Shown here piece by piece: positions 31,967 to 44,004 of a stretch of 64,000 nt of DNA; within the stretch, counting starts at the first letter, position 1; the number at the start of each line of letters is the position of its first letter. This DNA comes from Diospyros lotus (Eukaryota; Streptophyta; Magnoliopsida; Ericales; Ebenaceae). The stretch lies in the NCBI RefSeq assembly GCF_014633365.1, contig NC_068350.1:13989787-14053786 (forward strand), in the 5' to 3' direction. The position numbers were made by a program, and so were the translations under genes. The notes beneath the pieces were generated by a model. It did no database searches and was not told the origin of the DNA. It saw nothing but the letters and a program-made list of their open reading frames with translations.

Positions 31967-33618
31967 GTGCTGGCCAAATTCCATTTTTATTATATTTCTT
32001 TAGGACCCACATGATTGAATTTATTTCCTTTATTCCTTTTCTATAAAAAATCGAAATTATATTAAATCCACTTATATTCACACTTTAGGAAAAATAACAC
32101 AAACTTAAAACTGAAATTAGATAAAAACATATATAAAAGTAGACCCTATCAAATACCCCTAGACTTAAGTTGTGCTAGTTCTGAAGCAAGGGAGAATACA
32201 AGGATGAAACAGGGAATTTGGGGATGTTTGGATATTTTGTTTGACTTCCAAGTTATAGCCTCAAAGATCACATATGACACAATTATTGAAAAACTTCAAA
32301 ATGTTGGACAAATTTAATGGTTAATTCAGGTGCTAACTAAATCTCACAACAAATCCAAAAACAACGTATGAATAACCAATCACAAATTCATGTATCCTTC
32401 TTAGACGGTTCATGCAAATAAGAGTACGATGAAAGTGATCTCCTAAGTATATATAATTAACCTTCACTAATGTATGTTTTTCTTATCCCTCTCCACTAAT
32501 GTAGTCATGCACATTATTAATGATAAAAGGACTTTATAAGTGGCATTTATGACACAGGTAAAGTGGTCGGATCACGATAAATTACAATTCACACCAATAA
32601 GTTGTGAGTTTGATACTTTACCTTATATAGTGAGACAAAACATTCACTTGTGATTTACCTCTTTTGTCGAAATTAAGGGCACTAACGGTAAGAGACTGTA
32701 CAAGAGGGATAATCCCAAAAAGATTTTATAAGTGCTCCTAGGGTATAAGTCAAGCCGTCAAACAAGCGATATGCCGGCTTTGTACTGATAGGTCGTGAGT
32801 TCGATTTTCATCTTATGCAGTGAGACAAAGCCTCACATCGATGAATTTATCTCTTCTATCAAAATTAAGGATACGAGTCATGGAAATTGCACAAGCGTCA
32901 TCATCCCAAAAAGAACTTTATAAGCTTGTGACATTAGGCTTGGGTGGTAGCTAATAAAAGAAACTAGATAGAGCCCCCAAGGGACTAAAATAAGTGTTTT
33001 TTGTCTAAAATAATTGAAAATAATTGGAATAGGTTCAAAGTGTTTTTTGTCATATCTATAGATAGTAGGTGCTTTATTCAACAAAATAAGATGCCCTTGT
33101 ATAACTTCCTGACCTTTTTTCCATATAATTGGTCTTATTTCTCAAGTTTTATTCTTCGCAACTCCTATATTCGGAGCATGACTTTTGTCTAATTGGACCA
33201 CGAAGAATCAATGAATCATATAAATAAACTTCTTTTGAACTTTATATAACATAGAGTTTTCAAGGCATCCGTTTTGGCAGTAGCCCCTTTTAACATAATT
33301 TTCTTGGTTGGCATGCTCTTTTTTTTTAAATGATTCCTTTTCCCAATTCTCTTGAAGCGTGCTCATGGTTTTCCAGGCTAAAAGGTGAATGAAGATATTA
33401 AGCTGTACTAAGAAACATAAGGCTAAAAATTCAATTGTTCAATGGGGTGTCTAGGGCTAAAATATACTTATGGGTTAGCTAGAAAGGCTCAACAGGGAGA
33501 AAGATGGCCTACATCATCTTTCTAGTAACGCACCTGTCTAGGATTTGACCTCAAGGGATAATCAAACAGGTTCCAGAGGTATGAGATCATCATGAGGATA
33601 TGCTTGTATTCACATAAA
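31269..33618. other. Downstream part of duplication copy 2
   Basis: No gene is called. It is the counterpart of 11833-14258 plus 15140-15292 in copy 1, without the hAT-type MITE found there. Confidence 0.6.
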
Positions 33619-35033
33619 CAACGGCGGATTCATAAAGAGGGGGCGGAGGTTTCAAGAATTTAAGTTAAGGGACTGAAATTTTAAAAAGTTAATGTAATAA
33701 AATTTTTATATAATCAAAAAATTAGTATAACAAATTTTTGTTAAACTTGAGCCCGCCTAATCTCATCCCGTGCATTAATAGGATATTCACAAATTTGTTT
33801 TTTTTTTTTTTTTCTGAATCTCATTCAATACAAGAACATTATTGACATTTAGGATTTGAAGATGGAAAAGTTTCAATTTCAAGAGATAAACTTGAAAGAA
33901 TTGATGTAAATTCACTACATTGATTTTGCACATTATGAGTTGATGTACTTTCACTAGCATGATGATCTCTCTTTCTGAAAAAAAATAATAATGTTTTTCC
34001 TTTCTTCGCAGAATGTTGTTGTTCCATTCTAAATTCTAAAATACATAAACAAAAAATAACACAATTCAATAATCAAACAATTAAAATATTTAACTCAAGA
34101 TTTGAGACAAATGCAAGGCCAATACAACAATTGTATTTCTAGAGTTCAAACAAGAGAAGGCAAAAGTATGGTCGATTCAAATATTCAATCACAGATTCAC
34201 AATAACAAATTTTAGGCTTCCAGCCATAAGGCCCACTGATGATGGTTTTTGGGACCGACCACCACGTGCCACCTCTACAAATGGACCTTGGGAATCGGAC
34301 CTCGGTGATAGGACCTGCAAGACAACGGAGTGGCGGGGCTAAGGTCCCCCGGGGTGAACTCCGACGCTCAAATCAGTAGAGTAAATGCAATTCGTAATAA
34401 ATGTAAGAGCTGTAGAACTTGGCCTACCTAGTGAGGATCCTTGTCCTTTTATATGTAGACCCATTATGGGGTGCCCGAGATAAACCCGTGTTGAGCGGGG
34501 GCACGACTCCCGAGAATCTCGGTCAAGGTGGAACGGGTCTTGCGGCCCGGCTCGAATTTCTTGGGCTTCGCTCCGGATTGTTGACTTGCCACGTGTCAAT
34601 CTCTCAAGCGATCCACGTGACGGGTAAGACTGTTGGCGCATAGGGGTATTTTGGTAATTTTAGGTGGTGCCACATCACCCACAACAATTCCTAAGTTCCT
34701 AACTAAATGCAGTAGTCAAATAGTCAAGCAGGCACAAAATTTCCAGAAAATCACTTACTTAAAACTTGCTCAAAAAAGATAGCAGCTTCAACAACAAATC
34801 AAGCATGAACAAGTAAAAAAAATATGGCCAAAAAATAAAAAAATTACCTAGATTTAGTTGTCAATCGAATGAAGCAAAGGTAGCGAGCAAGGGCGAGGCT
34901 GATTGGCCGAGCCACTGAGCGAGTGTGGGGGAGATGGCGAGAGTAAGAGGGCGAGAGCTGAGAGGCAGCAAAGGTCGGCGAGAATGAGAAGGGTTGAGCG
35001 AGAGCAAGAGAAAATGGCGAGGATGAGTTAGGA
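33619..35033 (-). mobile_element. hAT-family fragment (zinc-finger MYM type), split by a solo LTR
   Basis: The left edge CAACGGCGGATTCAT looks like a hAT end of this type. On the - strand, 34069-33839 reads MEQQHSAKKGKTLLFFFRKR and SESTSTHNVQNQC, similar in style to the N-terminus of ZMYM1-like hAT transposases. The Tat solo LTR (34237-34677) interrupts it. The part 34683-35033 has a leader-like AT-rich stretch and a G/A-rich tract, and joins a Tekay RT at about 35033. The transposase core is missing. This is a tentative call. Confidence 0.4.
34237..34677 (-). mobile_element. Solo LTR of the Tat family, 441 bp
   Basis: It is the same family as 15313-15760 and 25910-26349, from TGATGATGG to CCACATCA. 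It has a perfect target duplication CCCAC (34232-34236 and 34678-34682) and no internal region. Confidence 0.92.
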
Positions 35034-35475
35034 CATCGTCAATGAACACAATCACAAAACAATCCAAATATTCCCCAAAGACATGATGCATGAGATCCAT
35101 AAAGATAATTGGGGCATTAGTCAGCCCAAATGGCATCATAACAAATTCAAAATGTCCATACCGGGTGCGAAAAGCGGTCTTCGAAATATCTTTATCTCTC
35201 ACCCGAATCTGGTGATAACTTGACCTCAAGTCAATCTTCGAGAAGACCGACGCTCCTTGCAACTCCAATAAGTCATCCACATGAGGAAGAGGATACTTAT
35301 TCTTTAGAGTTACCTGATTCAGTTGCCGATAATCATTACATAACCTTAGTGACTCATCTTTCTTCCGCATGAACAAGACTAGTGCACCCCAAGGTGAAAT
35401 GCTAGGCCGAATAAACCCCTTATCTATTAACTCTTGTAACTGCATCTTCAATTCCTTTAACTCATTCAGTGCCAT
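35034..35475 (-). pseudogene. Tekay-like reverse transcriptase, truncated
   Basis: It shows [76 protein letters not shown] and VIVFIDDVL, which is the RT active site. Right after FIDDVL the frame runs into unrelated low-complexity sequence (THPRHFLLL and on), so the polymerase is cut at its catalytic motif. Confidence 0.85.
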
Positions 35476-35499
35476 TCTGTAGGGAGCTTTGGAAATAGG

Positions 35500-36093
35500 T
35501 TAAGTCCTGGGTACTAAGTCAATCAAGAAGTTAATCTCCCTCCGGGGAGGTAAGCCTGACAAGTCCTCTAGAAAGACATCAAGGAACTCACACACTACTG
35601 GTATCTCTGCAATCCCCACCTTCTGATTCCCACTTGTCGCCACAAAAGCCAAGTACACTTGGCAGCCATGCCGTACTAACTTTTCTGCCTTCATAATCGA
35701 AATCATAGGAATAGAACTAGTGGGTTTAATTCCCCGATACATAACAATAGGCTGCTGAGGTAATTCAAAGTAGATAATCTTATGTCGGCAATTGACCTTG
35801 GCGTAGTGTCGAAAGAGCCAATCCATACCCAGGATAAGATAAAAATCCCAAATTCCCAACACTATCAAATCTCCCAGGCACGCCCTGTCATCCACCATAA
35901 TCTCACAGTTCCTAAGGACTTCGCTACCCAATAGTACCAACCCTCCTGGAGCATCCATCGCTAAGTAATATGGCAAAGAAGTCTTAGGAATAAGAACATG
36001 ACACACCACATGCGGAGTAATAAATGAATGAGTGGATCCTGTATCAAATAGCACCCGCACATCCATACCACACAGAGAAAGAATACCTTGCAC
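35500..36093 (-). pseudogene. Tekay-like retropepsin (protease) region
   Basis: The aspartic protease motif DVRVLFDTGSTHSFI is intact, followed by ILGMDWLFRH with the second conserved block. It sits between gag and RT, as in chromovirus-type polyproteins. A stop separates it from RT. Confidence 0.85.
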
Positions 36094-36375
36094 TGTCTCA
36101 TTACCCTTCTCAGCATTAACTGCAGTGAGGGTAAATACCTATCTCGGTACTAGAGGTCTGTCAAAAACTAATGAAGGCTGTACCGGTGGCAACGTCGTCT
36201 GCAGAGCTGCTCCTCTCGGTGCAGGTGGTCTCTAATTAGGTCTAGGTCCTTGCCCACCAAATCGCTATCCCCCAAATTGAGGCTGGAATGCTCGTGGGCA
36301 GTTGTTCGCATGATGCCCCTTCTGGTCACATCGGAAACAAGTCACATTTGCATCCCTAGACACATTCACTAATCC

Positions 36376-37290
36376 CTAGCGCTGTGGGCAATCCTTGCGG
36401 TGATGTCCTGACTGTCCACACATATAGCATACACCACCCCCAAATCGGCAAACTCCCCCATGCCACTTCCCGCAAATACTACATGACGGTGGTCCTGTCG
36501 CACCCTTTACTGACTGTGCATCCCATCTTTTCTTTTTGTTCCCACTAGAGCTCGGTGATGACCCTGCTCCTTTCGGTGCTTCATGTCTTCCCTTAGCTTC
36601 ATTTAAATCCCTCTTTATCGCATAAGCTCTCTGTACAATAGTGGAGAAGTCCAAAATCCTCGCTCCCGCTAAAGCATGACGAATCTTTACTCGAAGACCC
36701 CTTTGAAACTTAGCTGCTTTCTTTACTTCTGTAGAGATCAGGTCAGGAGTAAACCAAGCCAAGGAAGTAAATTTAGCCTCATACTGGGTCATTATGCTGC
36801 TACCTTGCCCTAACTCGATAAAATCATATGTCTTCTGTTCACGAACCCAATCAGGAACAAAGTGTTCATTGAAAGCCGCTTGAAACTCTGCCTATTCTGG
36901 CTCTCGGTTCCCAAACCGACGTCGCAACATCTCCCACCAACGCTCGGCATCGCCTCGTAGAGAAAGGTAGCTAACTGTACCTTCTATTGATCAGTACAGT
37001 CCACAGCTCGAAGCTATTTCTCTATCGACAACATCCAAGTCTCCGCAGCCGCAACATCCATGCCCCCATAAAACTCTGGTGGTCCGAGCGCCATAAAATT
37101 CTTAAGCAGTTGGCCTCTAGTATTGCTACCTACCCCCGGTAGTACAGGTCCTGGGGCCTGCCCCTCTTCACTGCCAGAGGGATTCGCCTCAACCTCCTGT
37201 CGTGACGGATCCGATCGCGCCTGATTAGCCACAAGCATCTCCATTGTCCTCATCATCCCTGCCAGAGTCGGCCAAACCTTTGCCATCTCC
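36376..37290 (-). pseudogene. Tekay-like gag, broken
   Basis: The N-terminal part (37286-37014) has LLKNFMALGPPEFYGGMD and AAETWMLSIEK. The C-terminal part (36792-36376) has MTQYEAKFTSLAWF, KFQRGLRVKIRH and a CCHC zinc knuckle CYMCGQSGHHRKDC preceded by CSICGKWHGGVC. Stops and shifts separate the two parts. Confidence 0.85.
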
Positions 37291-37520
37291 TGGCTCCAAT
37301 CAGCACTGGGCTCATCAGGGATGTCAAGAGTGGACTCAGTTCGGCCTCTCCCTCGACCTCAGGTCGACGGACGCCCTCTCCGACCGCTCATTCTTCCTGC
37401 ACAACCAACATTCCAAAGGTAAATATAATTTCACAACTATCTCTTACTTAACCATAGGACTCTTCCCTCCTAACTCTACCCGACACACCTACGTGTACAG
37501 AGCCTTATCCCACGACCCCT

Positions 37521-37532
37521 GCTCTGATACCA
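37521..37532 (-). promoter_or_regulatory. Primer-binding site, Met-tRNA type
   Basis: On the - strand this reads TGGTATCAGAGC, complementary to the 3' end of initiator Met-tRNA. It lies six bases from the LTR end. Confidence 0.85.
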
Positions 37533-37538
37533 AACTTA

Positions 37539-39430
37539 TGATGACCCTACACTTGGACACCCCGGCTGAGGCACCAAGGGAAAGGTGTCAAAAAGGAACG
37601 GTACCTGCTAGGGCTGTGGAGAAATACATACACACAAGACTGTAAATGATAACAAAATTTTATAAATAGCTAGGCAACATGCTGCCATGTATACTGGGTC
37701 ATACATCTGAAAGATTACAACAAAAGATAAAATAAGGTCCATAGAACTATATATCTACAGTTCAAGCACATGCCAAAAACCCCTAAGATCTTTTGGTCAT
37801 GGACGGCTTTGTACACCCCTAAATGCCGGACCCAGCCTGATTAGGCTCCATGTCAGCCACAGTCTTGCCCTTACCTGGAATGATGCACAAACGAATGAGC
37901 TACAAAGCCCAGCAAGTAACATAGAATAAAAGGCAAGAATAACGAGGAGAACCATCCATAGATAACCATAAATATCTCACCGAAGCACGGAATGAGAAAG
38001 GAGCATGTGTATATGCAAGTTCCAACCATCATAATGAATACATAAGCAAGATGCATGCTTCTACATTATCATCACAACACATATAACAGGTATAACAAGG
38101 AAATCTGGGTCCCACACGAGTCTTGCCTTACAGCCCACTCGAGCTTACACGAGTCCGGCTCTCAAGCCTCCCGAGCTTTACGGTGTAGCACCGTAGGGGA
38201 CATTTGCACTCATATAACATGCTTTATGCTCATAACCATGCTCAATAAAGTAAACACAATACACATGATACATGAACATTATCTCTTCACTTTAGGTGTA
38301 TAAGGCTAGCTCACTCATTTAATCATGGACAATATGTAGGGGATGTGTTTATGAACGAGGAAACCCAAGCCACGAGAAAGTAAAATGAAATCAAAACTTG
38401 CAAGAGGCTTTTAAGCCAAACAAGGGAACTAATAGTCAACAGATGCTTTTAAGCCAAACAAGAGGCAATCTGTTGATAGATTGCCTTTAAGAAGGCCATT
38501 TGTCCACAGATGAATTCAATCTGTCAACAGATGGCCCATTTAAGAAGGCCATCTGTCGACAGATGAGTTTAATCTATCAACAGACAGATCCCAAAAATAC
38601 CCGACGCCCTTGTTTCTCACACACAAAACCTAGGCAAGGTGGCTCAAACTCTTACCTAATCTTCAACCCAATAAAAATACATCATTCCCAAGCAAAGTTG
38701 GGGAGAATAAATCCCCTTGGAAGCGTTGAAGAAGAGATTAAACGAAGAAAAACAAGTATGTTACAAGCATGTAGCATTTCCTCTAAAACATGGGGTTTTG
38801 ATAAAAATCCTTTTAACAACTGGAATTCCAAGTTAAAAACCATACGTAGGGATTAGAACTTACCTTAGACTCATTCTCTACCAATTCCCATCCTTTCTTG
38901 ATCCTCAACAGCTCACGTAACCTGTCATACATGGGGATTTCCAGCTTCTCTTAGCTACAAAACAGAGGACAAGCTAGACTCTAAGCTAGAGAAGGGTTAT
39001 TAGATAGATTTCCTACCTTAAATTCCTCCCTTGGGACCTCTAGCAACCACCCGAATAAGAGATTGAAGAAAAGGAAGAACCCTAGTAGTTGAAAGCTCTC
39101 TCTCTCGAAGCTCTCCACTGTCTCATGCTTCTCTCCCTGTTTAGTTTATCTCTATTTATACTTTCATTCAATTTATTTTAGTTTATTTACTAAATGCCAG
39201 CCCACTTAAGCCCCTTAATATTCTCTTCTTACCCCTTAATCCTCTTTTAATTAGAAGCCTCCTATCTCACTTTAAATATTCCAAACTTACCCTTGTGTTG
39301 ATTTGCCTCCTTCTCCTTTGACTAGTCCACACCTTCACTTCAACCTATCGATTAAATTCTCAAATTAGTGCCATTTCACATAGAAGATAATTCCCGCAAA
39401 ATAATAGAATAACCATCCCGGGGCATTACA
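37539..39430 (-). repeat. Tekay-like 5' LTR, 1892 bp
   Basis: On the + strand it begins TGATGACCC and ends GGGGCATTACA, so on the - strand it starts TGTAATGCCCCGGGATGG. It lies directly beside the primer site. Short frames inside are chance. Confidence 0.75.
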
Positions 39431-40557
39431 AGGGTGGGCTGGACCCCCCAATTTTTTCTTAAAAAAAAGTGGACTTTTTAGCCTAAAAGAATGAATTTTT
39501 TTTTCAAGCCCACCCCAACTAGCCCAAGCTCGAGCCTAAATATATTATCGACCCAAACCTAAAATAAATATCTAATATTTATTTCTCAAATCTCAAAATT
39601 AAACCTAAACTCAAATCCTTGGAATTGGCTCGACGAGGATCTTCTTCTTCTTGTCTTAAAAATCAACTTTCTTCAATGTTCACCTTTTCTAGACTTCCTC
39701 AGCAGATATACATCATAAGCCATCTCTTCTCTCTATTTCTTCCATTTATCTATTTCAAAATCTGTTTAAAATGTGTGTTTGGATCTTCGTTATTGCTTTC
39801 AACGCCGACTGCCTACATCATTGGAGGGGGTTTTGCCAGGGATGGCCAAGCCGGGCAGTTGCTGCTTCGCCGCTGCTTCCAACGTTGGCTGCCTACATCG
39901 CTGTAGCGCTGCTGCTACTTTGTGTTCGCTAATCGCTATGAAACTATGCTTGATAGTTAATACTCAATACTAGATATGATTTACACACACAAGAAAAAAA
40001 AATACTAGATCTGCATCGTTGCTTACTTGCTTACTATTTTTCCTATACATTATGTGAAATTTGCATTGAATAAAAAAGGGATAGAGTCGCAGAGACCATC
40101 TTTGTCTTTATTTTGGCCAACCAAAGATCATCTCCGTTGAATATCTTTATTTCATCTATTAAAAAGTCAGCACATCATTTAAGATAATCTTTGTTTTTAT
40201 AGTAATATCTTTATTTGTGTTCGCTAATCACTATGCAACTATGCTTAATAGTTAATAGTTAATACTCAATACTAGATTTGATTTACACACAAAAAAAAAA
40301 AAAAAAAATACTAGACCTGCATCGTTGCTTACTTGCTTACTATTTTTCCTATACATTATGTGAAATTTGCATTGAATAAAAAAGGGCTAGAGTCGCAGAG
40401 ATCATCTTTGTTTTTATTTTGGCCAACCAGAGATCATCTCCATTGAATATCTTTATTTCATCTATTAAAAAGTTAGCACATCATTTAATATATAAATAAG
40501 GAAATTTGCTTTTGCTAAGAGCCTAAGGATATTTGGTAAAAATAGTAATATACAATA
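39431..40557 (+). other. Probable 5' region of a hAT locus
   Basis: The start AGGGTGGGCTGGACCCCCC resembles a hAT end. The stretch holds a 95-codon frame (39619-39906) of unknown worth and a 295-bp tandem duplication. With the solo LTR 40558-43667 removed it runs straight into the hAT transposase remnant. Confidence 0.4.
39921..40490. repeat. 295-bp tandem duplication
   Basis: TGTGTTCGCTAATC begins copies at 39921 and 40216, and the match runs on through ATACTAGA, TGCATCGTTGCTTACTTGC and AGCACATCATTTAA. The end of copy 2 differs slightly. Confidence 0.85.
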
Positions 40558-43500
40558 TGTAATACCTAGGAATAATTTGAGGATAAAAATGATATTTGAT
40601 AAAGGGCATAAATGGAATTTTGAAAAAAAAAAAGATTATAGGGTACACTAACACAACTTTGGATGACCGAATTAGTTAGAGGGAGTACCCCGGACCCTAG
40701 ATAGCCAAGGAAAATGGTATACTATCGACAAGTGATTTAAATTATGATTTTTAGTGATAAAAGAAATGAGGTCGGGAATAATTTTCGATACAACAAAAAA
40801 TACAGCTGTCAATTTGGTCGTATTACCAAATTGTTATAAACGATATCCAAAAAAATCAACGGAGTGTGTCTAGAACTAATATTTGATGTATAGAACAACC
40901 CTTAAGTGGTTTCGGGTTGAATCAAGTGGATTTGAGGTCAAAACGATCAATCGGGCCTAAGTGTAATTTTCTAAAATTGCTCGAGGAAGGTCAAAAATGT
41001 AATTTTTCGAAAGTTTCAAGGGAGAAATGAGAAGTACTAATCTTGAGGGTCTTAGTGATGGTGCTAGAAAGATCAGGGGCTTGAGGATAAGGGTCAAAAT
41101 GTAAAAAGAAATTTCAAGAGGGCCAAATTGCAATTTTAAGAAAAGCTCCAAGCGCATGGCAGATCTGGCCGAGATTTTGGCCTGAAAATTCGGCGATTTG
41201 GCAGCCTATTTTCATCAGGGCATGGGCAAGGACGGTCTAGGAGGCGTGTGGGAAGAGTTTTGGCCTGAAATTGGCCACGTGGGGGTTGGATTTGGCCTAT
41301 AAATATCAAGGGTTTTTGGCCGAATTTGGAGCATCAAATTGTTCGATTTTGAGGGCAAATCGAGGAAATCCAATAAGGGGCTTTTGATCCTTGAGGGAAA
41401 AGGATCATTTCTGGAGATTTTGAGAATTTTTGGAGCGGTATAAGGGTGTTTTTGCATTCGGCCGTATATATATATATATATATCGAGTGAAAGGTGAAAT
41501 CGGCTTGTAGAGTGAACGATCGAAGGATCTAACAAGGGGCTTTTGGTCGCGAGGTTATGGGTAACTAATCTGAAAAGTTTCGTGTCAATCAGAGTTCGAA
41601 TCGATGGTCAATTTGGCTCGTCGAAAAACGTAAAGCTTCGCCAGAATCGGACTATAAATCGTCAAATCGGGCTATTTTCAGTGAGTTTTTCGGCCATGTT
41701 AGGGTGCCATTGTGATCGACTTGAGGAGGGTTTCAAGGTGGTGTGGTCGGATCAGCCATCGGAGCAGGTCGCCGGTCGCCGTCGCCTGAGAAGATGATCG
41801 GATGTATTTTTATTTTTTTTAATGCTGAAAATATAGAAAATTTGAGAAAAAAATGGAATTAAATGAAATAAAATTTTGGAAAAATATCCAGAAATTCAAG
41901 GAAAATGAATAGTTTATTTTGATGATTTTTTATCCTAGAAATTTCTTGAGGAGATAATTATTTTGGATTTTTAAAGGGAAAGATAAATGGAAAATAAATA
42001 AGAGGGATTTTTATAAACTTCTGAGAAAATTCCAAAAGGATAAGGAATTTATTTTATGAGTTTTGGTAATTTTTCTTGAAGTAGATTCGAAGGAAATCAA
42101 TGAGAAATAAATTTTCTCAAGGAAAAGTAATTATGGAAATTTGAGAAAATAGGAGAAAAATCTGGAAAATTTCCAGAAAATTCCATAGGCTTATAAATAT
42201 TGTTTTATGAATTTTTGTGAAGAAAATTTATAAAAAATGCTTGAAGAGGTCTTTACTTGAAATTATCGAGAGGAAAATAGAAAGAAATTAGAGAAAAATA
42301 ATGAGAAAATTGTGAAAATAGATATTGATTTCCCTTTGAATGCATATGATGTATAGGGTATCGTTGAGGCTCGAATTTGAACTATAGAGCGCCTGGCACG
42401 AGAATCGAGGTCGATCGGGCACGCATTTCGAGAAATTTTGAACTTAGCCCAAAGGTGAGTGGTTCTACCCGAAAAGAATTATAGTGGCATGTGAATGGTC
42501 TATTGTGAGTGTTCTTCCCTATGGCTTGGTTTATTGTGATGGTCTGTCCAGACGATTATTTACACATGCATTGAATTTCGTACGATAAATTGCATACATC
42601 GAAATGTTGATTTTAAGTTATGCATGTTATGATTTTTCGGCATTGGCATGTTGTGTTGTCCATGTAGGACATGGGTTGTTAACCTGTGACATAGCTCTCG
42701 AGTGACAGCACTCGGAATGCGTGCCAAGGGTTAATGCTATGTGACCCACTTGGGACAGGGCTGAGTTCATCCCATGGTACTCAAGTGGCGAGGCTGAGAG
42801 TGGACACCACCCCAGTTGTTGGCTCAAGTGGCGGGGCTGAGAGTGGACACCACCTCAGGTTCCTTTGAGAAATAGCATTAAAGCCTATGTGTTGTTGATT
42901 TCGGGGATAGTGCTGATGTGACACTCTTGGGGCTAGGGTTGCGTTGGGTTTTAGAATGCTTTTGAGTAGGAGCGTAATGCCTAACAATGACAATGGGGTG
43001 ATTCCCGAGTTCATATGTCGAGGTTGTCCCTCTTAAGCAGGATTGTGTTTGCCAATGGGTCGATATGGTCGTGTCGCCTTTAGAGGGATTGCATTTTCCC
43101 CGGTTAGGGCTAAGTGTTTCGTGGGATTCTCTTAGGCTAGACACGTCAGGATTTATCGATTTTTTATATGATTTTGCATAACTGCATGAAAATGTTTTCG
43201 AACTCTCACTTAGATGATTCAACATCTAATATGGACTATGTCCCTAGATTATTCAAACGTTCCAAGTGAATGTAGTGATGCCAAGGGAAAGAATGTCATC
43301 GAGATGTAGTTGCTATGTTTAGTTTTTGTAGGTTTTTGTCTATGATTACGATATTCAGAAGTTATGTAAAATTTTGATATTTTCATGTGAAACATCGATC
43401 TGGATATTTAATTGTAAGAGGAATTGGTCGGTTATATATCATTGAGGTTTCGATCTTACTTCCGCTGATGTGATTGATAATACCTGTCTTAGTCTATGAA

Positions 43501-43667
43501 TTATTAAATTTTAATATACTGGGAAGGTACGATCGGGATTTTCGAGAAATGACTATGATGAATGTGTGTATGTCGAGAGGCTTGTGTTGTGTATTATGAT
43601 GTTGAAAAAAAAAAAATATTCCCGAAATCTCGAGGTAATGCACGTTATGGGAAAATAGGGCGTTACA
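40558..43667 (+). mobile_element. Solo LTR, 3110 bp, gypsy Tekay-like
   Basis: It begins TGTAATACC and ends GGGCGTTACA, with a perfect target duplication CAATA (40553-40557 and 43668-43672). It contains a (TA)n run near 41463 and no pol or gag. It is inserted in the 5' part of a hAT locus. It is unusually long for a solo LTR. Confidence 0.9.
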
Positions 43668-44004
43668 CAATAGCTGATTGCTGAAAATTCTTGTTCTCGG
43701 CAAGTAGGCAGTGGGCATCCCTTCATACTCTAAAGACTAAGAGACTTGAGATAAGTTAATTTATTTGATTATGTTATATTTAATGTGCTTTTCTATTTTG
43801 TTTTTGACTAATTTAACACCTATGATGGGTTTAGAAATTAGGACTTTACGGTTTAACTACTGTATTTGACTTTTTGCTAATTGTTATTTAACTACTACAT
43901 TTAGTTTGGAATTGCCCTAATTGGGATTTGTTAATTGTGATTGAATATTTGAATTGCCTTGGCTGGGACTTTGTTAATTTTCATATACATGTTTATTAAA
44001 ATGC

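Larger units (their letters stand above)
27046..33618 (+). repeat. Tandem duplication copy 2 (DUF247 unit)
   Basis: It matches 9986-15292, interrupted by a solo LTR at 28906-31268. The downstream part (31269-33618) carries the same CT-rich tract, ATT microsatellite (31930-31966) and SINE-like units (about 32540-32880) as copy 1. It ends where a hAT-like end begins at 33619. Confidence 0.9.
35034..39430 (-). mobile_element. Ty3/gypsy Tekay-like element, 5' half
   Basis: On the - strand the order is 5' LTR (39430-37539), Met-tRNA type primer site, gag, protease and the first part of RT, then an abrupt end at about 35033. RNase H, integrase, chromodomain and 3' LTR are absent. Frames are broken in several places. 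The other side of the break is unrelated hAT-like DNA. Confidence 0.8.
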
